DNA of 9,735 bases from Cyclobacteriaceae bacterium (GTDB lineage: Bacteria; Bacteroidota; Bacteroidia; Cytophagales; Cyclobacteriaceae): NCBI GenBank assembly GCA_947458795.1, contig CANHCD010000057.1:1-9735 (forward strand), given 5' to 3'. Below are positions 1 to 5,587 of the stretch, piece after piece. Both the position numbers and the translations under genes were made by a program. Position 1 is the first letter of the stretch. Each line of letters opens with the position of its first letter. A model generated the notes under the pieces. The model had not been told where the DNA came from and ran no database searches. It worked only from the letters and a program-made list of their open reading frames with translations.

Positions 1-60
1 ATTTTCATGAGAATAGACGAAAGTTTGGCTTGAAGTTAAATTCTAATCAGGCCTTTGGAT
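1..60. other. Left-edge region downstream of plsC; no gene can be assigned
   Basis: This short stretch lies after the plsC stop. Two readings are possible and neither is firm. On the plus strand a frame is open from position 3 to a TGA at 114-116; it would overlap the last 56 bp of plsC tail to tail and could be the C-terminus of a gene entering from the left. On the minus strand an ATG at 8-6 followed by AAA could begin a further gene in the plsC direction, 52 bp after the plsC stop. No terminator-like hairpin with a T-run is seen here. Confidence 0.2.
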
Positions 61-786
61 TCATGGATTATCAGTTAGCAATTGCTCCTGAATTACTTCA
101 AAACAGCAGTGCTTGAGCGCTTCATCCGATTCAAAATCTGCTGGATTGAGCGCTTGATGCAGGACCATTTTGGCTGGCATTCGCTTTAAAATCAAATCCT
201 TTTGATCTGCCAAAATTACATGATTGTAGGATAAGGTTACAGGAATGATGGAGATTTGTTTCTCCATGGCTAATCGAAATGCTCCGTTTTTAAATGGCAC
301 TAAATGGGGAGGATTTTGGGTATAGATGCCTCCTTCGGGAAATAACACCAAGCTGCTCCCACGATCTAGTGCCAAGCCTGCTCTCCGCATGGTTTCTGCT
401 CGGCTTTTGACCCGGTCCCGGTCCACTGCGATGTGTAGATTTTTGAAATAGTACCCAAAAAATGGAGCCTTTCGAATGGATGCCTTGCCAACAAAAACAG
501 CATCTCCAGGAATAAATCCCATCATTGGCACATCTAGGTAGCTAAAATGATTTGCCAAGAAAATATAGGGTTTTCCTTTTTCAAGGGTTCCTTCAACTTC
601 AACTTTCACCGGTAGGAAGATGATTGAAAAGAGCGTTTTGGCCCAATATTGATTGATTTTTCTCCCATACTTATTCCAAGCTGGAACCCAGATGCAGCAA
701 AGGAAAAAAGGGTATAAGATCGCAAATGTCAGCACAGCAGCAACTGCGACATAATAGGTGTAGATTCGTTTACTCCACATGGTCAT
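61..786 (-). CDS. plsC: 1-acyl-sn-glycerol-3-phosphate acyltransferase (PlsC/LPLAT family)
   Basis: Predicted to transfer a fatty acyl group to position 2 of lysophosphatidic acid, giving phosphatidic acid, the precursor of membrane phospholipids, at the inner face of the cytoplasmic membrane. The 241-residue protein has the LPLAT blocks in order: the NHxxxxD catalytic motif (H80, D85), a VDRDR block at 121-125 that would bind glycerol phosphate, the FPEGG motif at 149-153 (family usually FPEGTRS), and IPVTL at 181-185. A hydrophobic segment at about 12-33 should anchor it. Length is normal. Two in-frame ATGs are possible, at 786 and 780. Both lie inside the end of the globin gene (overlap of 17 or 11 bp), suggesting translational coupling in an nfeD-globin-plsC transcript. 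The family is certain. The acceptor is less so, because related enzymes acylate ornithine lipids or other lysolipids. Confidence 0.9.
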   Translation of the reverse strand: MTMWSKRIYTYYVAVAAVLTFAILYPFFLCCIWVPAWNKYGRKINQYWAKTLFSIIFLPVKVEVEGTLEKGKPYIFLANHFSYLDVPMMGFIPGDAVFVGKASIRKAPFFGYYFKNLHIAVDRDRVKSRAETMRRAGLALDRGSSLVLFPEGGIYTQNPPHLVPFKNGAFRLAMEKQISIIPVTLSYNHVILADQKDLILKRMPAKMVLHQALNPADFESDEALKHCCFEVIQEQLLTDNP

Positions 787-1153
787 GGTTGATCATTGCA
801 TTAGCGACTTGTGTGAAATAACCCAACAACTCCTCACGAACTTCTTGTTCCAGGGGTACCTTATCTACTGCGTGGAGCATGGCATTCATCCAATGGCCTC
901 TCATTTTTGAGTCAATTTTCCATTGCATGTGGCGCATGCGAAGTCTGGGGTGACCTCGTTCTTCAGAATAGGTTTGAGGGCCTCCAAGTACCTGAACAAG
1001 AAACAAGTAGATCCGTCTTTCGGCAGCTTCTAGATCTTCTGGATACAAACTTCTTAGTTCAGGGATTTTGCCAACTTCCTCGTAGAAATTTTTAGCTAAT
1101 TCTTGGAGTGAAGCTTCACCGATGCGTGGGTAAAGTAAGCCTAAGGAGTTCAT
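770..1153 (-). CDS. Group II truncated hemoglobin (trHbO-like globin)
   Basis: A cytoplasmic heme protein of 127 residues with the 2-on-2 globin pattern of group II truncated hemoglobins. Visible landmarks are Tyr24 in NFYEEV (position B10), Tyr37 in LYPED (CD1), the GGPQTYSEERGHPRLRMRH block ending in the proximal heme ligand His75 (F8), and Trp88 in RGHWMNAM (G8), the hallmark of groups II and III. After the proximal His it has MQWKI where many relatives have (A/L)PFxI. Family members bind O2, NO or peroxide and have been linked to oxidative and nitrosative stress or respiration; the ligand here cannot be read from sequence. It starts 26 bp after the nfeD stop and overlaps plsC, so it is probably co-transcribed with two membrane-related genes. 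The frame ends in TAA at 772-770. Confidence 0.93.
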   Translation of the reverse strand: MNSLGLLYPRIGEASLQELAKNFYEEVGKIPELRSLYPEDLEAAERRIYLFLVQVLGGPQTYSEERGHPRLRMRHMQWKIDSKMRGHWMNAMLHAVDKVPLEQEVREELLGYFTQVANAMINHDHVE

Positions 1154-1179
1154 GCGTTAAAATTAGCCATTTTTGAATT

Positions 1180-2520
1180 TTAGGCTTCCCATTTTTTCAC
1201 TCTTAGGGAAGTTCCTTCGGTAGAAATGACTTCGATCGATTCCCCTTGTTCCAAAAAATCGCCTCGGGAATAGGCATCGTAAATCTCTCCGGCGATTTCC
1301 ACCTTGCCACTTGGTCGAAGTCTGGAGTGCACGGTGCCAATTTTTCCGACCAAACTTTCATCGTAGACTCTTACGGTATATCCTTGGGCGCTTTCTTGGG
1401 TACTGGCTAAGGTCAAATGCTTAAATGCTCCCCATTCGTTTACTTTTGGAGTGAGCCAAAATACCAAGCCAACTCCAGCCAAGGCAGCCAAAATCACGGT
1501 AAGCAAAGCCTCAAAAAGTTGTGAAGCGGGCACCAAGTCAAAATCAAAAGCCTGGTTTGGAAGCATGCCCAGCACCAGCCCACCTAGGGTCAGCACAATT
1601 CCCGCTACCCCAAACACCCCGAAGCCAGGAATAATCAACAATTCGACGGCAAGCAGGATGAGGCCAATTACAAAAGCTAGGATTTCCCAATTTTCCGCTA
1701 AGCCATTCAGGTAATAGGGAATAAAGTATAAAAGTGCTGCACTTACAGCTAGGGCTAGCGGGAAACCTATTCCAGGACTTTGCAACTCAAAATAGATTCC
1801 TCCAATGATCAAAAGGATCAAAATACCGCTTACCGCAGGACTTAAAAAGAATGAAATAATGGTGTCCACTGTTTTCTCTTCGTACGCAATGATTTCGGCA
1901 GACTGCAAATTTTGGGCTGCTAAAATTTCTTTAGTGGATGCATATTGTCCTTCACAAAAGCCATTTTTAATGGCTTCGGCCACTGAAAAAGTAATGACCG
2001 AGCTAGAATCGGAAATTCCAGGCACTACCAACTTTTCATCAACCATCGCTTCGGCAATTTGTGGGTTGCGTCCAGTAGCCTCAGCGGTGCTGCGCATCAT
2101 GGAGCGCATGTAGGATTGGTATTTGTCAGGTGCGGCAGCTCCATCGGTTCCATTGACTACTGTTGCTGCACCGATACTTGCGCCGGGAGCCATGTAAATG
2201 CTATCGCAGGCAATGGAAATCAATGCACCAGCAGAAGCAGCATCCTTGTTGATAAATACATAAACTGGGATTTTGGATTCTAAAATTCGAGTGCGAATCT
2301 CATCTGCATCCGTTACTGCTCCGCCGTAGGTATCCATTTGGATAAGAATCACATCCGCTTTGATTTTTTCAGCCTGATCCATTGCCAACTTTACCCGGCG
2401 ATTCATGCCTGGATCAATATCTTGATCAATCGCAAAGGTGAATACCTTTTTTTGCGTTTGCTGGGCAGATAATACGCCTGTTGAAATCGTCAATAGAAGG
2501 ATAAGTAGTAATCGAGTCAT
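1180..2520 (-). CDS. nfeD: NfeD-family membrane-bound serine protease (ClpP-class, long form)
   Basis: A 446-residue membrane protease of the long NfeD type (NfeD1b; archaeal model PH1510), which in studied members cleaves hydrophobic membrane-protein segments such as those of stomatin/flotillin partners. Order of parts: signal peptide about 1-19 (hydrophobic 4-15, then VLSAQ); a ClpP/SppA-like protease domain about 25-215 with the nucleophile Ser96 in DAASAGA and a likely catalytic Lys133 in APDKYQSY, matching the Ser-Lys dyad of PH1510; the APGASIGAA block at 111-119; five hydrophobic membrane segments at about 221-242, 253-271, 280-299, 302-320 and 336-356; and a C-terminal OB-fold-like NfeD domain at about 385-445. 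The first gene of the left minus-strand block. No flotillin-like floA is beside it, which is a common neighbour of this family. A 10-bp palindrome AAAGATCTTT lies at 2523-2532, just before the start codon. Confidence 0.93.
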   Translation of the reverse strand: MTRLLLILLLTISTGVLSAQQTQKKVFTFAIDQDIDPGMNRRVKLAMDQAEKIKADVILIQMDTYGGAVTDADEIRTRILESKIPVYVFINKDAASAGALISIACDSIYMAPGASIGAATVVNGTDGAAAPDKYQSYMRSMMRSTAEATGRNPQIAEAMVDEKLVVPGISDSSSVITFSVAEAIKNGFCEGQYASTKEILAAQNLQSAEIIAYEEKTVDTIISFFLSPAVSGILILLIIGGIYFELQSPGIGFPLALAVSAALLYFIPYYLNGLAENWEILAFVIGLILLAVELLIIPGFGVFGVAGIVLTLGGLVLGMLPNQAFDFDLVPASQLFEALLTVILAALAGVGLVFWLTPKVNEWGAFKHLTLASTQESAQGYTVRVYDESLVGKIGTVHSRLRPSGKVEIAGEIYDAYSRGDFLEQGESIEVISTEGTSLRVKKWEA

Positions 2521-2541
2521 GTAAAGATCTTTTTCGCTGTT

Positions 2542-2575
2542 GAAAGCTATAGGTTACCTTGGAGCAGCACCTAAA
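2542..2575 (-). promoter_or_regulatory. Weak candidate promoter for nfeD
   Basis: On the minus strand, TAGCTTTC at 2549-2542 matches the Bacteroidota -7 consensus TAnnTTTG in 7 of 8 positions (6 of the 6 fixed bases except the final G). A TTTA at 2575-2572 could act as a poor -33 box with 22 bp between them, slightly long. This would give a leader of roughly 15 bases before the ATG at 2520. The odd-centred palindrome AGGTTACCT (2551-2559) lies directly upstream of the -7 box. A consensus match only, without a good -33 element. Confidence 0.27.
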
Positions 2576-2635
2576 GTGAAATTGATTCTTGGTTAAAAGT
2601 AATGTTCTAATTTAAGGAAAATTACCGTTTGGCAA

Positions 2636-2666
2636 CTTGAATAATGAGGGATGAAGGTTAATTTTG
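2636..2666 (+). promoter_or_regulatory. Candidate Bacteroidota promoter for the LysM operon
   Basis: TAATTTTG at 2659-2666 matches the -7 consensus TAnnTTTG exactly. CTTG at 2636-2639 matches the -33 box TTTG in 3 of 4 bases, with a 19-bp spacer that fits the family pattern. Transcription would begin near 2672. That start lies downstream of the ATG at 2651 and upstream of the ATG at 2714, so it supports the latter as the true translation start of the LysM gene. Confidence 0.5.
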
Positions 2667-2713
2667 TTGGCGTACTTATTCGCCTCATCTCAGATCCTTT
2701 TTGTCAGCCCCCT

Positions 2714-4150
2714 ATGTCTGGTAGATTCAAACTCTTCTTCTGTAGCGTTTTTTTATTCCTCAGCTTCCAGTTTGCTGCCCATGCAGCAGCTCCTGTAGGA
2801 TTGGATTCTGTTGGAATTCAGCAAATAGAAGGCAGGGTATTTATCATTCACAAGGTTGCCTATCAGGAAACCTTGTTTTCCATTTCACGGAGATACAAGG
2901 TTCAAATGTCCGAGATTCAACAATCCAATAGAATCTTGAAACAGGGCCTCAAGGAAGGTCAAATGCTGCTTGTACCTTATGGCCAAGCAACTAGCAGTTT
3001 GGATTCCTCAGTGCCAAATTCTACTGATGCTGCGGCCTCATCCGAGACTTCAGCCAGCACTATCAGTCGGGATACAAGCTTTGAAAATGCTGTTGCTCCA
3101 GGTTCCTTGACTTCTGAAGATACGCCATTACCTGCACCAACAATTCCAGCCAAAAACGATAAAACAACAGCTCCAACTGTAGAGGCACCTGCAACGAATT
3201 CAACCAAAACAGCCCCTCCGGTCACCATCCAAAAAGTTAAAATCACGCACAAAGTAAAAAGTGGCGAGTCCTTATCTACCATTGCAAAAAAATATAAGGT
3301 TTCGGTAGCAGAGCTAAAATCTTGGAATTCGTTGTCGAGTGATAAACTTTCAATAGGAAAGGCCTTGAAAGTAATCACTAAAAAAGCGGTGCCTGTGAAG
3401 CAAAATGGTACTCAGACCCAAGCTGAACCCTTGGTGGCCGATGCAGCCGTGAAGGAAGAAGTTAAAAAGGAAGAACCCAGAGTTACTGATAGAAAAACCG
3501 AGATTCCCAATGAAACTAAGGAGGTAGTCTTTATTTCCACAAAGTCCCCATCGGCAACCACAAAAGCGACGGGGGATGGGATTTCTCATACCGTCAAGTC
3601 AGGTGAATCTTTATTTTTACTTGCCAAGATGTATGGATCCTCCATTGAGGAATTAGTACAATGGAACGGTCTGACTTCCAATAATATAAAAGTAGGTCAA
3701 ACGCTTCAAGTTGGACGAGCGGCTACTACTGCTGCATCTACTAATCCTATTGCAGCTACTACTACTACACCTACTACCACTACTTCTGAGGTTGAGGTTA
3801 AAGAAGTGAAAAGTGAGCCAACTGTAACTGTTCCTGCTACTGAACCAAAGCAGGAGTCCACAGCGCCAAATACTTCAGGAGGATTTACGAATACGAAAGA
3901 GTCTGGCTTGGCCGAAGTTATTCCTGGTACCGAAGCAAATAAAAAGTACCTGGTACTACACCGTAACGCGCCCGTTGGCAGTGTGATCCGAATAAAAAAT
4001 GAGGAAAATGACCTGACCATCTTTGCTCGTGTGGTAGGAGTATTGCCTGAGACGGGGGACAACTCTAAAGTGCTGATCAAACTCTCAAAAGCGGCATTCG
4101 AACAATTAAAAGGAGTGAATACACGATTCCCTGTTGAGATCTTGTATTAA
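2714..4150 (+). CDS. Secreted protein with three LysM repeats and a C-terminal DPBB-like domain
   Basis: Predicted peptidoglycan-binding envelope protein of 478 residues. An upstream in-frame ATG at 2651 would add 21 residues, but the ATG at 2714 begins a normal signal peptide (SGRFKLFFCSVFLFLSFQFA, cleavage likely after AHA near residue 24) and a promoter-like box overlaps 2651, so I chose 2714. LysM repeats lie at about 45-89 (divergent; YQETLFSISRRYKV), 177-221 (HKVKSGESLSTIAKKYKV) and 290-333 (HTVKSGESLFLLAKMYG). Linkers between them are rich in Thr, Ala, Ser and Pro. The C-terminal 80 residues (about 399-478; KKYLVLHRNAPVGSVIRIKN, then RFPVEILY) resemble the double-psi beta-barrel-like tail found in Bacteroidota LysM proteins and distantly RlpA. 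No peptidase motif (for example M23) is visible, so it is more likely a binding or scaffold protein than a hydrolase. First gene of the plus-strand block. Confidence 0.85.
   Translation: MSGRFKLFFCSVFLFLSFQFAAHAAAPVGLDSVGIQQIEGRVFIIHKVAYQETLFSISRRYKVQMSEIQQSNRILKQGLKEGQMLLVPYGQATSSLDSSVPNSTDAAASSETSASTISRDTSFENAVAPGSLTSEDTPLPAPTIPAKNDKTTAPTVEAPATNSTKTAPPVTIQKVKITHKVKSGESLSTIAKKYKVSVAELKSWNSLSSDKLSIGKALKVITKKAVPVKQNGTQTQAEPLVADAAVKEEVKKEEPRVTDRKTEIPNETKEVVFISTKSPSATTKATGDGISHTVKSGESLFLLAKMYGSSIEELVQWNGLTSNNIKVGQTLQVGRAATTAASTNPIAATTTTPTTTTSEVEVKEVKSEPTVTVPATEPKQESTAPNTSGGFTNTKESGLAEVIPGTEANKKYLVLHRNAPVGSVIRIKNEENDLTIFARVVGVLPETGDNSKVLIKLSKAAFEQLKGVNTRFPVEILY
3758..3784 (+). repeat. ACT trinucleotide-rich tract in the LysM linker
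   Basis: Nine codons, mostly ACT, encode TTTTPTTTT within the linker between the third LysM repeat and the C-terminal domain. A shorter similar run (GCTACTACT) begins at 3723. The tract is imperfect (ACA, CCT and ACC interrupt it). It lies in a low-complexity linker where length change would keep the frame and probably be tolerated. Confidence 0.6.
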
Positions 4151-4163
4151 AAATACAGGATTT
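4137..4163 (+). other. Hairpin spanning the LysM stop codon
   Basis: Bases 4137-4148 (AGATCTTGTATT) can pair with 4152-4163 (AATACAGGATTT), closed by the loop AAA. The stem is 12 pairs, two of them G-U, with the TAA stop (4148-4150) at the tip. The bases that follow are GCTCC rather than a T-run, so this is not a standard intrinsic terminator on the plus strand. It may stabilise the 3' end of the LysM message or reduce read-through into the next gene. The stem is AT-rich and therefore only moderately stable. Confidence 0.4.
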
Positions 4164-4168
4164 GCTCC

Positions 4169-4217
4169 AGTAGTCTTTGGGCTGTTTTCAGTAGGCCTGT
4201 TCCAATTCAAGTAGGCT
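4169..4217 (+). repeat. Three AGTAG motifs at exact 21-bp spacing
   Basis: AGTAG occurs at 4169, 4190 and 4211, each start 21 bp from the last. The shared pattern extends to AGTAGkCyT, and copies two and three share AGTAGGC. Twenty-one bases is two helical turns, which would put the motifs on one face of the DNA. They fill most of the 83-bp gap between the LysM gene and the next gene. A binding role is inference; three short matches could arise by chance. Confidence 0.35.
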
Positions 4218-4233
4218 TTCTCCCTGATTTTGC

Positions 4234-4788
4234 ATGTCAAAAATCCAGCTGTTCTTTCATCATGTGTTCCGATTTATTTGGAACGGCATTTTTATTCTTT
4301 CCTATCCCATCTTGGCAAGTTTTGGTTTGCTTTTCATTGGGCTTACCTTTTTGTTTTCGAAGTTGTCCCAGCTATTGACTCGCTTAAGGCCGGATTCAAA
4401 AAGTGGGGTGGTGGTAGAGACTGCTTGGGAGACGCTCCCCAATTCCAATGACTTATTAGAGTCAAAAGTCGAAAAACAAATTCTTTTTGGACCAGTAGGA
4501 GTAAGGCTTAGACGAAAGGATGGTGTCCCCACCGTTTTGAGAGAACATGTTTTTGGGAAAAAAGTGCGCCTGATTGAGAAGGGGTATATTTTGGAGAAAT
4601 GGAATACCTTAGAATCAGCAGCACTTCCAGATTTTGATATTTGCCTCTATGATCCAGAAATGGATAGCATTCGCTTCCTAACTCAAATCAGTTGTTTCGA
4701 CTGGCACCTTGCCGAAGAAAAAGACAATGAATTGGTATTTAAATGGTTTGATGGTACCCAAGGAGGAGAACGGATTGTACACCTATGA
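4234..4788 (+). CDS. Membrane-anchored protein of unknown function
   Basis: I do not recognise this 184-residue protein. Residues about 13-42 form a long hydrophobic stretch (FRFIWNGIFILSYPILASFG and on to LTFLF), long enough for one extended membrane segment or a tight hairpin. A basic turn follows (KLSQLLTRLRP), suggesting that the remaining 130 residues are cytoplasmic by the positive-inside rule. The soluble part is mixed alpha/beta with no clear motif; it contains VGVRLRRKDG, two Cys (137 and 154) and an acidic LPDFDICLYDPEMD segment. It starts 83 bp after the LysM gene and its TGA (4786-4788) overlaps the ATG of the TIGR02757 gene, so the two are probably translationally coupled. Codon use and composition look like the neighbours. 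The start at ATG 4234 is the only one that keeps the hydrophobic segment with a short charged leader. Confidence 0.75.
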   Translation: MSKIQLFFHHVFRFIWNGIFILSYPILASFGLLFIGLTFLFSKLSQLLTRLRPDSKSGVVVETAWETLPNSNDLLESKVEKQILFGPVGVRLRRKDGVPTVLREHVFGKKVRLIEKGYILEKWNTLESAALPDFDICLYDPEMDSIRFLTQISCFDWHLAEEKDNELVFKWFDGTQGGERIVHL

Positions 4789-5555
4789 ACCAGCGCATCA
4801 AAGATTTTTTAGATCAAAAAGTAGCACTATACAACCAGCCTAATTTTATCGAGTTAGATCCAATCTCCATTCCGCATCGCTTCGATAAAAAGCAAGACAT
4901 TGAAATTGCGGGTTTTTTTGCAGCAATCCTGGCTTGGGGACAGCGAAAAACCATCCTCAATAAATGCAGTGAGCTGCTTGGACGCATGGATGATGCTCCC
5001 TACGATTTTCTAGTCAATCATTCTGAAGGTGACTTGAAGGCGTTTTTAGGTTTCAAGCACCGCACCTTCAACGATGTCGATGCACTTTATTTCATTCACT
5101 TTTTATCCTGGATTTATCGGCGTCAGGATAGTTTGGAAGGAGCCTTTCTAATCGGTCAAACTGGTGCAGTAGACAGCATGGAGTCCATGCTGATTCAGTT
5201 TCAACGCCATTTTTTTAGCTTGGAGGATGCCCCATCCCGAACCAAGAAGCACATTTCCTCTCCGGCTACACGTTCGGCATGCAAGCGCATCAGCATGTAC
5301 CTGCGCTGGATGGTCCGCCAGGATGAGCAGGGGGTGGATTTTGGGATTTGGAAGCAAATCAGTCCTGCCCAACTCATTTGTCCTTGTGACTTGCATGTGG
5401 ATCGGGTAGGGAGAAAATTAGGATTGATTACCCGCAAGCAAACCGACTGGGGCACCGCCCTGGAACTCACTCAAGTCCTTCGATCCTTTGATCCGCTTGA
5501 TCCTGTGAAGTACGATTTCGCGCTATTTGGACTAGGAGTAGAGGAGAAGTTTTAG
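4785..5555 (+). CDS. TIGR02757/DUF2400 family protein, possible HhH-GPD-like fold
   Basis: A soluble 256-residue protein of a family common in Bacteroidota whose function is not established. Recognisable parts are the N-terminal PHRFDKKQDIEIAGFFAAIL segment and AWGQRK (50-55), KHRTFNDVDALYFIHFL (91-107), the KRISMYLRWMVRQDEQGVDF segment (168-187), and CDLHVDRVGRKLGL (201-214). The last block resembles the VDTHxxRVxxRLGL region of endonuclease III/MutY glycosylases, where the Asp is catalytic; the matching residue would be Asp202. The usual LPGVGxKTA hairpin with the catalytic Lys is not evident. A nucleic-acid role is therefore inference. It overlaps the upstream gene by ATGA and ends 32 bp from the convergent Omp85 gene; the gap shows only a 4-bp AGCT stem and no clear terminator. 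Length is normal for the family. Confidence 0.88.
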   Translation: MNQRIKDFLDQKVALYNQPNFIELDPISIPHRFDKKQDIEIAGFFAAILAWGQRKTILNKCSELLGRMDDAPYDFLVNHSEGDLKAFLGFKHRTFNDVDALYFIHFLSWIYRRQDSLEGAFLIGQTGAVDSMESMLIQFQRHFFSLEDAPSRTKKHISSPATRSACKRISMYLRWMVRQDEQGVDFGIWKQISPAQLICPCDLHVDRVGRKLGLITRKQTDWGTALELTQVLRSFDPLDPVKYDFALFGLGVEEKF

Positions 5556-5587
5556 AATGAGATTCATTACCGCCTAGCTTCTTTAGC

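Noticed and set aside
2523..2559. Short palindromes AAAGATCTTT and AGGTTACCT upstream of nfeD as operators
   Set aside because: Each is only 9-10 bp and occurs once; such palindromes are common by chance and no second copy or known operator consensus supports them.
2977..3589. Minus-strand open frames inside the LysM gene
   Set aside because: They arise from the biased Thr/Ala/Lys codons of the linkers and show no domain or signal; the plus-strand LysM repeats are unambiguous.
4226..4233. TGATTTTG as a -7 promoter box for the unknown gene
   Set aside because: It abuts the ATG at 4234, so transcription would start inside the coding region, and the second base departs from the TAnnTTTG consensus.
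4230..4451. Plus-strand reading frame of 73 codons overlapping the start of the unknown membrane protein
   Set aside because: It is shifted relative to the longer 184-codon frame that shares the region, has no features of its own and does not join to anything downstream; no sign of a true frameshift.
5556..5587. Terminator between the convergent TIGR02757 and Omp85 genes
   Set aside because: The only stem is a 4-bp AGCT/AGCT pair with a 5-base loop that does not extend; too weak to call.
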